NCBI GenBank assembly: GCA_016871315.1
Contig: VFZE01000002.1
Location: forward strand, 124,001 to 188,000
Reading direction: 5' to 3'
DNA length: 64,000 nucleotides
Source of the DNA: Acidimicrobiia bacterium
GTDB lineage: Bacteria; Acidobacteriota; Terriglobia; Bryobacterales; Bryobacteraceae
A program made the position numbers and the translations under genes. This document shows, piece by piece, positions 1 to 7,577 of the stretch; positions within the stretch are counted from its first letter, which is position 1, and every line of letters starts with the position of its first letter. The notes beneath the pieces are model-generated. The model was not told the origin of the DNA and made no database searches. It saw nothing but the letters and a program-made list of their open reading frames with translations.

Positions 1-1474
1 AGGTGGAAGGCCGTCCGACGCCGTCGGCTTCCAGTTCCTTCACCAGCGTCGCTTCGGTAAACCGCGGCGGCGGCTCGGTGAAATGCTGCTCCGGCAGAAT
101 CGCCTTGAAGCGCAGCTCCTCGCCCTGAGTCACGGCGGGAAGCTTGTGCTTCAGCTCCTCGTCCTCTTCGTCCTTTTGATCCTTTCCTTCCTGGTATACG
201 GCCCGGAAGCCGTCGAACTTCGGCACCGAACCCGTCGCGCGGAACAGATACTCGGCCTGGTCGCTGCCATTGGCCAGCACTTCGATCGTCGTCTGGTCAA
301 ACAGCGCCGACTTCATCTGGCTCGCCACGAAGCGCGCCCAGATCAGCTTGTACAGCTTCAGCTCATCGTCGGACAGATACGGCTGCACGGCCTCCGGCGT
401 GTTCATCGCCGACGTCGGCCGGATCGCCTCGTGCGCGTCCTGCGCATCCTTCTTGCTCTTGTAGAGATTCGGTGTCGCGGGCAAGTAAGCTTCGCCGTAG
501 CGCTGCGAGATGAACTTGCGCACCTCGTCCAGAGCCTCCTGACCCACACGCGTAGAATCGGTACGCATGTAGGTGATCAGCCCCACCAGCCCTTGCGGCC
601 CCAGCTCGACGCCCTCATATAGCCGCTGCGCCAGCCCCATCGTACGCTTCACCGAAAAGCGCAGTTTGCGCGAGGATTCCTGCTGAAGCGTCGAGGTAAT
701 AAAAGGAGGAACCGGATTGCGCTTCTTCTCCTTGGTCGCCACCGAGCGAACCACATAGGCCGCCCCGTCCAGCACCCCGACGATCGCCTGCGCCCCGGCC
801 TGGTTCGGAATCTCGACGTTCTGCCCGTTCCGCTTGGCAAGCTGCGCCGTGAGCACCGGCGGCTTCTGCGCGTTCAGGTGAACGTCGATGGTCCAGTACT
901 CTTCCTTTTGGAACGCGCGGATTTCCCGCTCGCGGTCCACAATCAGCCGCAGCGCCACCGTCTGCACGCGCCCCGCCGACAGGCCCCGCCGCACCTTGTC
1001 CCATAAAAGCGGCGAGATCTTATAGCCCACAAGCCGGTCCAGCACGCGCCGCGCCTGCTGCGCCTCCACCAGGTGAATGTCCACCTCGCCCGGCGTCTCA
1101 AATGCCTTCCGAATCGCGTTCGCCGTGATCTCGTTGAACATCACCCGGAAGATCCGCGGCGTGTCGCCCTTCTTCGGCTGCAGTTCCTCCATCAGGTGAT
1201 AGCAGATCGCCTCGCCTTCGCGGTCCGGGTCGGCCGCCAGGTAGATGGCTTCGGCGCCCTTTGCCGCCTGCTTCAACTCCTGGATCAGCTTCCTCTTGCC
1301 TTCGATGACCTCGTAGCGCGGCGTGAATCCGCCGTCGATGTCGACTGCCAGGTCCTTCTTCGGAAGATCCTTCACGTGCCCAAGGCTCGCCTTCACGACG
1401 TACTGCTTTCCCAGGTACTTACTGATGGTTTTCGACTTCGCCGGCGATTCGACGATGACGAGAGATTTAGACAT
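1..1474 (-). CDS. topA: DNA topoisomerase I (C-terminal part outside the window)
   Basis: Type IA topoisomerase that relaxes negative supercoils through a transient 5'-phosphotyrosine link. The visible 491 residues start MSKSLVIVESPAKSK, the Toprim strand, followed by the acidic DPDREGEA Toprim motif near residue 70 and the active-site block ITYMRTDS with catalytic Tyr near residue 302. The frame stays open to base 1, so the protein is cut by the window edge and the C-terminal zinc-finger region is not seen. The ATG at 1474 is the natural family start. It lies downstream of dprA on the same strand, a common bacterial arrangement. Confidence 0.97.
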   Translation of the reverse strand, partial: MSKSLVIVESPAKSKTISKYLGKQYVVKASLGHVKDLPKKDLAVDIDGGFTPRYEVIEGKRKLIQELKQAAKGAEAIYLAADPDREGEAICYHLMEELQPKKGDTPRIFRVMFNEITANAIRKAFETPGEVDIHLVEAQQARRVLDRLVGYKISPLLWDKVRRGLSAGRVQTVALRLIVDREREIRAFQKEEYWTIDVHLNAQKPPVLTAQLAKRNGQNVEIPNQAGAQAIVGVLDGAAYVVRSVATKEKKRNPVPPFITSTLQQESSRKLRFSVKRTMGLAQRLYEGVELGPQGLVGLITYMRTDSTRVGQEALDEVRKFISQRYGEAYLPATPNLYKSKKDAQDAHEAIRPTSAMNTPEAVQPYLSDDELKLYKLIWARFVASQMKSALFDQTTIEVLANGSDQAEYLFRATGSVPKFDGFRAVYQEGKDQKDEEDEELKHKLPAVTQGEELRFKAILPEQHFTEPPPRFTEATLVKELEADGVGRPST

Positions 1475-1532
1475 GGACTACCATTGAGATTCTTAGATTG
1501 TCTTGGGTTGCACTCTGCGGAAGCGAGGTGTC

Positions 1533-2738
1533 TCACCACACTTTAACAAAGTTTTTGCCCGGAAGTTGCCTCACCAGGCCCAGCAGTTCGATTTCGAACA
1601 GCACCGCAATCAGCTCAGACGAGGAACAGTTTGGCATCTTTTCGATGATTTCGTCAATCTGGGTCGGCTGGTCCGGGCTCAGCAACTGCAGAATCTGGCC
1701 CGCCAGCGGAGCCGATGGACCCAGGCTGTTTTGCAATGTAGCGGTCGGATCCGCACCCTGTGCCGGTGCAAACGGAAGCCCGCGCTGCCCGAAGATTGAG
1801 CGCCTATCTTCCGGGGAAAGCTCATTCAACACATCTTCGGCTGATTGCACCAGTGTCGCCCCCTGCTTGATCAGCAGATTCGCCCCCCAGCTCATCTTGG
1901 AAGTGATGTTGCCCGGCACCGCGAATACTTCCCTGCCCTGCTCCATCGCCAGCCGCGCCGTAATCGCCGAGCCGCTGTACTGCGCCCCTTCCACCACCAG
2001 TACCCCCGCGCTGATCCCGCTGATGATCCGGTTCCGCACCGGAAAATTCTGCGGGTGGCCGGGCGTTCCCATCGGGTACTCCGACAGGATCAGCCCCTTG
2101 GCCGCAATCTGCTCCGCAAGCGAACGGTTCTCCGCCGGGTAGATCACATCAATGCCGCACCCGAACACCGCGATCGTCGCCCCGTCCACGCGCAAAGCCG
2201 CCTTATGCGCCGCCGTGTCGATCCCGCGCGCCATCCCGCTGACGATCGTCAGCCCCGCCACAGCCAGGTCCGCCGACAGCCTCTCCGCCGCCGTCGCCCC
2301 ATAGGTCGTTGGCCGCCGCGTCCCTACTACCCCCAGCTTCACCGTTTCCAGCAACTCCGTGCGCCCGCGCGCCAACAGCACCAGCGGCGGATCATAGAGC
2401 TGCCGCAATGGCTCCGGATAGAGCGGGTTCTGGAAGGAAATCAGGCTGACGCCGCGCTCATGCATTGTCCGGTGCTGCGCCGCCGCATCCTCGAAGGTGC
2501 AGCCGCTCGAAATCGACTGCGCCACCGAACCCGACAACCCCAGTGCCTGCAACTCAGACCGCGATGCTCGAAACACCGCTTGCGGCGAGCGGAACTTGTC
2601 CACCAGCGGCACAGCCTTTTTCGGGCCGAGTCCCGGGACCAGCCGCAAGGCTAGCCAATGCAGATCCTCGTCCTGTAGTACGGCGGGCGCTGGCATCGCT
2701 TCAAACACGAGGTGCGCGAAGGCGGGGAGGAATCTCAT
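1533..2738 (-). CDS. dprA: DNA-processing protein DprA
   Basis: Cytoplasmic single-strand DNA-binding protein that loads RecA onto incoming DNA during natural transformation. The 401-residue protein has an N-terminal helix-hairpin-helix-like region (LRLVPGLGPKKA), the Rossmann-like DprA core with GTRRPTTYG, SGMARGIDTAAHKAAL, GCGIDVIYPAEN and the Ser/Gly-rich GAQYSGSAITAR block, and a C-terminal winged-helix-like segment. The ATG at 2738 gives the longest protein; ATG at 2696 would drop 14 residues and is also reasonable because neither has a clear ribosome-binding site. It is upstream of topA with a 58-base gap and probably co-transcribed. Confidence 0.95.
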   Translation of the reverse strand: MRFLPAFAHLVFEAMPAPAVLQDEDLHWLALRLVPGLGPKKAVPLVDKFRSPQAVFRASRSELQALGLSGSVAQSISSGCTFEDAAAQHRTMHERGVSLISFQNPLYPEPLRQLYDPPLVLLARGRTELLETVKLGVVGTRRPTTYGATAAERLSADLAVAGLTIVSGMARGIDTAAHKAALRVDGATIAVFGCGIDVIYPAENRSLAEQIAAKGLILSEYPMGTPGHPQNFPVRNRIISGISAGVLVVEGAQYSGSAITARLAMEQGREVFAVPGNITSKMSWGANLLIKQGATLVQSAEDVLNELSPEDRRSIFGQRGLPFAPAQGADPTATLQNSLGPSAPLAGQILQLLSPDQPTQIDEIIEKMPNCSSSELIAVLFEIELLGLVRQLPGKNFVKVW

Positions 2739-2778
2739 CGCAGTTGCGCACGCTAATCAAAATCGTGTAATCTCTTGA

Positions 2779-3072
2779 CACAACCTTTGCGCAGTCAGAG
2801 TTTTAATCGGCGAGGTTACGGCAGCCCCGCCGACTGGTTCGGCCGCTCCCACAGACCGCTTGGTGGAGACGCGGGAAAAGCCCACCGTCACCATCGGGGG
2901 AGTGCAGGCTGACGTTGTCTTCTCCGGACTCGCCCCCGGATTCATCGGTCTTTACCAAGTGAACGTCCGCATACCGGACACGGCGCCGATCGGCGATGCC
3001 GTGCCGCTAAGAATGACTATCGGAGAGGTTCCGTCCAACGAGGTGACGGTGGCGATTGCGGAAGCGCAGTAG
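2779..3072 (+). pseudogene. 3' remnant of a TIGR03437-domain (Solibacter C-terminal) protein
   Basis: The open frame runs from a stop at 2776-2778 to TAG at 3070-3072. From about 2812 it reads like the end of a TIGR03437 domain: SGLAPGFIGLYQVNVRIP followed by a short beta-strand tail. The same signature ([14 protein letters not shown]) occurs inside the intact large protein at 21426-26006. The other roughly two-thirds of the domain and the whole body of a normal host protein are absent, and no start codon with a ribosome-binding site precedes it. It is best read as the stranded 3' end of a deleted secreted-protein gene wedged between dprA and the parvulin gene. Confidence 0.8.
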
Positions 3073-3074
3073 CC

Positions 3075-4007
3075 TTACTGCGCCGCCGGATCCTTGCCGA
3101 AATAACCCTCGTCCATCACCACGCCGGCCTTCTTGCTGACGCCCTGCGCCAGCTCCCGGACGTACTCCGGGCGCAGCCGCTGTTCGATTTCCCCGCGCAC
3201 CTGCTCGAACTGGCGGTTCACCTGATCCTCCACCTGGATGATGTGATAGCCGAACTGCGTACGGACCGGCTCGCTGAGCGCGCCCTTGGCGAGGGAGAAG
3301 GCAGTCTTTTCGAACTCCGGCACCATCTGGCCGCGGCCGAACGTGCCCAGCGCGCCGCCGGATGCGCCGGAACCGACGTCGTCGGATTCCGCCTTGGCGA
3401 TTTCGGCGAAGTCGCCGCCGCCCTCGATGCGCTCCCGCACCTGCTGGATCTTGGCCAGCGCTTCGGCCTCGGTCAGATCCTTCTGCCCGGTTTTCAAGGG
3501 AACTTGAGAGCCTTGAAAACGGATCAGGATATGGCGCGCCTTCACCTGCTGATACTGGTTCGCTTTCTGCTCTTCGTAGTAAGCGCGCAGTTTTTCCTCC
3601 GGCAAAGGAGCGGCTTCCATCAGCTTGCCGATGAGCGCGCTGGCCAGAACCTGGTCGGATTGCAAACGGATCTGCTGTTTCGTCCGCGCCTCCTCGTGCA
3701 GACCGCGGCGGCGCGCCTCCTGCGCCAGCGCCAGAATCTCCACCAGTTGTCCGGCAATCTGCCGTCTGCCTTCCGGCGTCGAGGACTGCGCCCGCAGCTG
3801 CGGAGGCAACACTTCCAAAAGCAACTCGAAATCAGCACGGCTGTAGCTTTCCCCGCCCACCTGCAGCACGCCCGGCTGCGGCGCAGGTTTCGGTTTTGCC
3901 GCTACCGCCGGCTTCGGCCTGGCCGCCACGGCCGCTTTCGGCTTGGGAGCCGGTGTCTGCGCCACCGCCGCACCAAGACACAGCAATACTGAAAGAAACT
4001 TGTTCAT
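3075..4007 (-). CDS. Secreted parvulin-type peptidyl-prolyl isomerase (PpiC/SurA-like)
   Basis: Probable periplasmic folding factor for exported or outer-membrane proteins. A signal peptide (MNKFLSVLLCLGAAVAQ) is followed by an Ala/Lys/Pro-rich linker (about residues 18-48), a SurA-N-like helical region, and a rotamase domain beginning KARHILIRF near residue 158 and ending FGYHIIQVED near 265. The parvulin landmarks GGALGTFGRGQMVPEFE and the C-terminal His-Ile-Ile are present. At 310 residues it is shorter than SurA and has one rotamase domain. It is 32 bases downstream of a secreted BON-domain gene on the same strand, so the two probably form an envelope operon. Confidence 0.9.
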   Translation of the reverse strand: MNKFLSVLLCLGAAVAQTPAPKPKAAVAARPKPAVAAKPKPAPQPGVLQVGGESYSRADFELLLEVLPPQLRAQSSTPEGRRQIAGQLVEILALAQEARRRGLHEEARTKQQIRLQSDQVLASALIGKLMEAAPLPEEKLRAYYEEQKANQYQQVKARHILIRFQGSQVPLKTGQKDLTEAEALAKIQQVRERIEGGGDFAEIAKAESDDVGSGASGGALGTFGRGQMVPEFEKTAFSLAKGALSEPVRTQFGYHIIQVEDQVNRQFEQVRGEIEQRLRPEYVRELAQGVSKKAGVVMDEGYFGKDPAAQ

Positions 4008-4039
4008 GCGTCTGGATTGCCTTTCTGAAATGTGGCCGG

Positions 4040-4570
4040 CTACTTGTCCTTTTCCACTCGGAGATTGTTGGTCACCGAGAAGACGCCGGAAACTCCGTTC
4101 GCCTGCACTCCGGCGATGTTCTTGTCCGACTCGTTTGCCACCACTCCCTCTAGTGTGACATTTCCATTCTTCACGATGATGTGGATGCTCGGAACCGCCA
4201 TGAACGAATAACGATTCAGCGCCGCGTGGCCATACACCGCCCGATAAACCGCCACACGCAGCCTCTCGTCGTTCTGCGACACCGGCAGCACCTCGATCCG
4301 GTTATCCACCTTCTCGATCCCCTCAATCCGCTTCACCACCCCCTCCGCGTCGCTTTTCAGCGTCGGCCGCGTCACCTGCCCCATCAGCGTCACCTTCGAC
4401 CCTTCCACCTTGAATGTCAGGTTGTCGAAAACCCCATAGTAAGGAAGCATCACCAGCTCATGCCGGACCAGCCTCTCCAGCCGTCCCAAATCGCGCGCCG
4501 GCTGCGCAGCCAACACAGAACAGGAAAAAAGCAGCGCCGCAGTCAGCACAGCGATATTGCGTAGTTTCAT
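4040..4570 (-). CDS. Secreted protein with two BON domains
   Basis: A 176-residue exported protein with a signal peptide ending near VLAAQ. It has two BON-like repeats: residues about 30-95 (VTLMGQV then GIEKVDNRIEV) and about 100-172 (VTLEGVV then GVFSVTNNL). BON domains, as in OsmY, are thought to bind membranes or stabilise the envelope under stress. The ATG at 4570 was chosen over an adjacent upstream GTG because an AGGAGG ends six bases before the ATG but only three before the GTG. The ribosome-binding site sits inside the decayed IS110 sequence immediately upstream. Confidence 0.88.
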   Translation of the reverse strand: MKLRNIAVLTAALLFSCSVLAAQPARDLGRLERLVRHELVMLPYYGVFDNLTFKVEGSKVTLMGQVTRPTLKSDAEGVVKRIEGIEKVDNRIEVLPVSQNDERLRVAVYRAVYGHAALNRYSFMAVPSIHIIVKNGNVTLEGVVANESDKNIAGVQANGVSGVFSVTNNLRVEKDK

Positions 4571-4574
4571 CACC

Positions 4575-4818
4575 GCCCTCCTTTCCCGCTATTCTTGCAC
4601 AGGAAGTCCTAACCCGGCCACGAACTGAACTTTGCCGGCGTAGCGAATGGCTCCATGTCCGGCCCACTCTCGGCCAGAATCGCCGCCGAGGCCGTTTCCC
4701 GGATGCCCCGTATCGTCTGCAACAACTCCACTTTTCGCGCCAGGGACCGCAGCTCCGATAGGTTCACCTTCTCCCCATCCAGCGTCTTCAACTCGCAATC
4801 CGGAGCCGGCTGGTTCAA
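4575..4818 (-). pseudogene. Fragment of an IS110-family transposase (Transposase_20 region)
   Basis: About 80 codons on the minus strand contain TIRGIRETASAAILAE, GPDMEPF and KFSSWPG in order. This matches the C-terminal helix-hairpin-helix region of IS110-type transposases, typically TIPGIG..AAILAEIGPDMSRFP..LASWAGL. A stop follows SSWPG. In the same frame beyond it, residues resembling the NESAGKR block remain (CKNSGKG). No N-terminal DEDD domain and no terminal repeats are visible, so this is an inactive scar. The only start is a weak TTG at 4818. Recognition rests on motif memory, not on a search. Confidence 0.75.
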
Positions 4819-4982
4819 CCGGAAAAATGAACATTTGTGCGCATAATTGGCCTCAAATTAAATCATTTGCCTTGCGAAATAATCCCACATCGTTTTCCTT
4901 CCTCCCTCCCTCCGATTTTCCTTCCCATTCACGTCGCGAGCCGCTAAAATAGAAAGAGGCGGAGAGAGAAGGAGGTTTGAGG

Positions 4983-5465
4983 ATGTTGGAGCAAACCGGA
5001 ACCGCCGTGTTCCAATCTCCCGGAGAGCATCTCTGGCGACCCACCCAACTGGTTACGGTTCTTTCTGTCAGCCCTTTCGAGGAAGATCACCGTTGCCTTC
5101 GCTCCATCTTTGATCACTCCAACTGGACTCTGGAGTCGAGTTTCGCCTGCGGCGAAGCCGTCGACTTCATGCGCCGCAACCCGACTCCCGTTATCATTTC
5201 TGAAAAAGAGCTTGCCGGGCACTGTTGGCGCTACATGTTGGAGGAAATCGGGCAGTTGACCAATCGCCCGCGTCCGCGTTTGGTAGTAGCCTCCAGGTTG
5301 GCCGATGACCAGCTGTGGTCGGAGGTCCTAAACCTCGGGGGATACAACGTGCTGGAAAAACCCTTTGACCGCAATGAAGTCTTCTGGGTCATCAGCCATG
5401 CCTGGCTGGACTGGAAGTCGGAACTGCAGCGTCAGCAACTGGCATCGAGCGCCGCAGGCGCCTGA
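4983..5465 (+). CDS. Degenerate response-regulator receiver protein
   Basis: A 160-residue single-domain protein. Residues about 27-140 follow the CheY fold: TVLSVSPFEEDH at the acidic pocket, a variable helix, the strand PTPVIIS, LVVAS (switch Ser) and LEKPF (conserved Lys). The normal phospho-acceptor Asp after beta-3 is replaced by Ser-Glu, so it is probably a pseudo-receiver that does not accept phosphate normally. The start at 4983 is supported by AAGGAGG seven bases upstream; a TTG six bases earlier overlaps the spacing and is less likely. TAAAAT at 4946-4951 may be its -10 box. No output domain and no kinase is adjacent, so the partner is unknown. Confidence 0.75.
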   Translation: MLEQTGTAVFQSPGEHLWRPTQLVTVLSVSPFEEDHRCLRSIFDHSNWTLESSFACGEAVDFMRRNPTPVIISEKELAGHCWRYMLEEIGQLTNRPRPRLVVASRLADDQLWSEVLNLGGYNVLEKPFDRNEVFWVISHAWLDWKSELQRQQLASSAAGA

Positions 5466-5792
5466 TCGTTCATGACTGGAATCGCTTTTGAAACCGGTTT
5501 TCCGGAACGGAACACCGACGCCGCCAAACTGTTGAATTAGAGCGTCCCTGAGTTTGGCATCCCACTTGCTTTAATCCTTTGCGATGAAAAGCAGCAAGGC
5601 TCAGAGGACAAAGGTTGTTCCCCTATTTTCCTACTTCGACAGTTCTCTCCAAATCAAACAATCTCCACAAGTTTCTCTCCCAATAAAGCCCCACCCAACC
5701 AGTTCTCTGAGCCCTCTCTGTTTCACTAGAATGGCGCTGAAATCCTGTCAGACGCCAAAATCCTGACGTAAAGAATTTGCCTGCGACATCCG
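5466..5792 (+). other. AT-richer intergenic stretch with sigma-54-type promoter
   Basis: No convincing protein gene is seen. A 60-codon frame from 5584 has low-complexity Ser/Pro content and no ribosome-binding site. The stretch is visibly richer in A/T than its flanks. It holds the promoter-like site at 5555-5570, a CCGG-tttt-CCGG inverted repeat near 5495-5506, and a stem-loop formed by TGGCG and CGCCA around 5732-5758. It may be a long 5' leader or a small-RNA locus. Confidence 0.5.
5555..5570 (+). promoter_or_regulatory. Sigma-54 (-24/-12) type promoter
   Basis: TGGCATCCCACTTGCT fits the sigma-54 consensus TGGCAC-N5-TTGCW, with GG at 5556-5557 and GC at 5568-5569 separated by exactly ten bases. 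Transcription would begin near 5581. The first frames downstream are the doubtful 5584 frame, the small frame at 5793 and, farther, mazG at 6043. Confidence 0.65.
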
Positions 5793-5984
5793 ATGAGGAA
5801 TCAGAACTACTTCTGCGAGACCGAACCCATGAGATCCGAAAACCAGAACCTGAAGAACGAATTGGAATTCCGACTCAGCCTCATCCGCCTGCTCACCGAG
5901 CCTCATCCGCCAGCAGCCGAGGCCCCCTGCTCCCAGGAATCACGCCAGCTTGAAGAACTGGTTGGCGTCGTCGAAAGCCGCTAA
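5793..5984 (+). CDS. Possible small hypothetical protein
   Basis: A 63-residue frame begins with ATG and is rich in Glu, Asn and Leu. It contains a short predicted helix (KNELEFRLSLIRLLTE) and no recognisable domain. An internal ATG at 5829 would leave the helical part. There is no strong ribosome-binding site. It is kept because it lies downstream of a sigma-54-type promoter and has ordinary amino-acid composition, unlike antisense shadows. A non-coding leader of the mazG operon is an equally good reading. Confidence 0.35.
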   Translation: MRNQNYFCETEPMRSENQNLKNELEFRLSLIRLLTEPHPPAAEAPCSQESRQLEELVGVVESR

Positions 5985-6042
5985 ACCCCCCTCCTGACTA
6001 TGCTAGCCTGAAGCGGAGGGCATACCTCCCTTTCAGCACCCC

Positions 6043-6846
6043 ATGCAACAGAATCCCAGCCCCTCTCCTCCCGGAGAGGAGTTTGATCGACTTGTCCACA
6101 TCATGTCCCTCCTGCGTGGCCCGAACGGCTGCCCCTGGGACCGCAAGCAAACCTTTCAATCCCTGAAACCCTACCTTCTGGAAGAGGCCTACGAGGTTCT
6201 GGACTCCATCGATGCCGAGGACTGGAACGCCCTCTCGGAAGAGCTCGGCGACCTCATCCTCCAGCCCATCTTCCTCGCCCAGATGGCCTCCGAAGACGGC
6301 TTCTTCTCCATCGCCGACTCCCTCCGCGCCCTCAACGACAAGCTCGTCCGCCGCCACCCCCACGTCTTCGGCGACGCCAAGGCCGACACCCCCGACGAGG
6401 TCAAGCAGCGTTGGGAGCTGATCAAGAAGGAGGAGAAACGTCAGCAGGGCAGGGAACAGACGCAGCTCCTGGACGGCATCTCCCGCTCCCAGCCCGCCCT
6501 CGCCGAGGCCCAGCAGATTGGCTCGAAAGTCGCCGGCGTCGGTTTTGACTGGCCCGATGTGGAATCCATCCTCGCCAAGCTCGACGAGGAGCTCAACGAG
6601 CTGCAGCAGGCGCGCCGCAAAGCTAGCCACGAGGAGATCGAACAGGAACTCGGCGACCTGCTCTTCGTCATCACCAATCTCGCGCGGCGCCTCAACGTCG
6701 ATTCCGAGCAAGCCCTGCGCGGCGCCAATCGCAAATTCCGCAAGCGGTTCGCCCACGTCGAGCGCCGCCTCGCCGAACAGGGCATCCAAGCCGCGACACT
6801 GGGTCAAATGGAGGCTATGTGGCAGGAAGCCAAGCAAAACCCGTGA
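6043..6846 (+). CDS. mazG: Nucleoside triphosphate pyrophosphohydrolase MazG
   Basis: Hydrolyses NTPs or dNTPs to the monophosphate and pyrophosphate, a house-cleaning role. The 267-residue protein has two MazG repeats. The first carries GCPWDRKQTFQSLKPYLLEEAYE and SEELGDLILQ (the EEXXE...EXXD metal site); the second carries VDFDWPDVESILAKLDEELNEL-like helices and EQELGDLLF near residues 200-208. The length matches E. coli MazG. It is the first gene of a rightward run whose members overlap or abut through 11544. A TATGCT box lies at 5999-6004, and the ATG follows about 38 bases later. Confidence 0.95.
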   Translation: MQQNPSPSPPGEEFDRLVHIMSLLRGPNGCPWDRKQTFQSLKPYLLEEAYEVLDSIDAEDWNALSEELGDLILQPIFLAQMASEDGFFSIADSLRALNDKLVRRHPHVFGDAKADTPDEVKQRWELIKKEEKRQQGREQTQLLDGISRSQPALAEAQQIGSKVAGVGFDWPDVESILAKLDEELNELQQARRKASHEEIEQELGDLLFVITNLARRLNVDSEQALRGANRKFRKRFAHVERRLAEQGIQAATLGQMEAMWQEAKQNP

Positions 6847-7577
6847 TTGAGGTCCGCGCTCTCACCCAGCTGGAGGAGGTCACCGACGCCGTCCGCCTGC
6901 AAAAGGAGATCTGGGGCTTTGAGGACATCGAGCTGCTTCCCCTGCGCCTGTTCGTCGTCGCCACCAAGATCGGCGGCCAAGCCTTCGGAGCCTATGACGG
7001 CTTGCGCATGGTCGGCTTCTGCCTCGCCATTCCCGGCCTCAAGCCGGGCGGCAAGTATTACCTTCACAGTCACATGCTCGGCGTTACTCATGACTACCGC
7101 AATGCCGGCGTCGGCCGCCTGCTCAAACTCGCGCAGCGCGACGATGCCATCGCCCGCGGCGTCCCGCTGATGGAGTGGACCTTCGATCCGCTCGAAATCA
7201 AGAACGCCTATTTCAATATGCAGCGCCTGGGCGCCATTGTCCGCCGCCACGTCTACAACCAGTACGGCCTCACCTCCAGCCACCTGCATGGCGGCCTCCC
7301 CACCGACCGCTGTGTCGCCGAATGGTATTTGGACACGGACCGCGTCCGCAATATCATCGCCGGAACTCCACCGCCTCAGCCTCCCATCGAGGCGCGTATT
7401 GAAGTGCCCACCGCCATCGAGCGGCTGCGCCTCGAAGACCCCGCCGAGGCGCGCCGCATCCAGAAAACCGTCAGCGACCAGTTCCAGCTTCATTTCTCGA
7501 ACGGACTTGCCGTCGTCGGCGTCGAGAAAAACTCAGAAACAGGTACCTTCCTTCTAGCCAAATGGGATTCAAAATAG
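6819..7577 (+). CDS. GNAT-superfamily acyltransferase (COG3375 type), likely amino-acid N-acyl/succinyltransferase
   Basis: A 252-residue GNAT-fold protein. The acyl-CoA-binding strand-loop LGVTHDYRNAGVGRLLK lies near residues 86-103, and EWTFDPLEIKNAYFN, typical of COG3375, follows. Such genes commonly adjoin enolase-superfamily N-succinylamino-acid racemases, where the transferase succinylates D-amino acids before racemisation; the next gene here is that racemase type, so this role is inferred. The start is uncertain: GTG 6819 has GGAGG four bases upstream, while GTG 6843 would give a GTGA overlap with the mazG stop. The substrate cannot be read from sequence. Confidence 0.85.
   Translation: MAGSQAKPVIEVRALTQLEEVTDAVRLQKEIWGFEDIELLPLRLFVVATKIGGQAFGAYDGLRMVGFCLAIPGLKPGGKYYLHSHMLGVTHDYRNAGVGRLLKLAQRDDAIARGVPLMEWTFDPLEIKNAYFNMQRLGAIVRRHVYNQYGLTSSHLHGGLPTDRCVAEWYLDTDRVRNIIAGTPPPQPPIEARIEVPTAIERLRLEDPAEARRIQKTVSDQFQLHFSNGLAVVGVEKNSETGTFLLAKWDSK

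Noticed and set aside
2771-2800. TTGACA at 2775-2780 as a promoter for the fragment at 2779-3072
   Set aside because: No acceptable -10 box at 16-18 bases, and the downstream sequence is a gene remnant.
5584-5766. 60-codon plus-strand frame just after the sigma-54-type promoter
   Set aside because: Low-complexity Ser/Pro/Lys content, no ribosome-binding site and no domain. It is treated as leader or RNA sequence.
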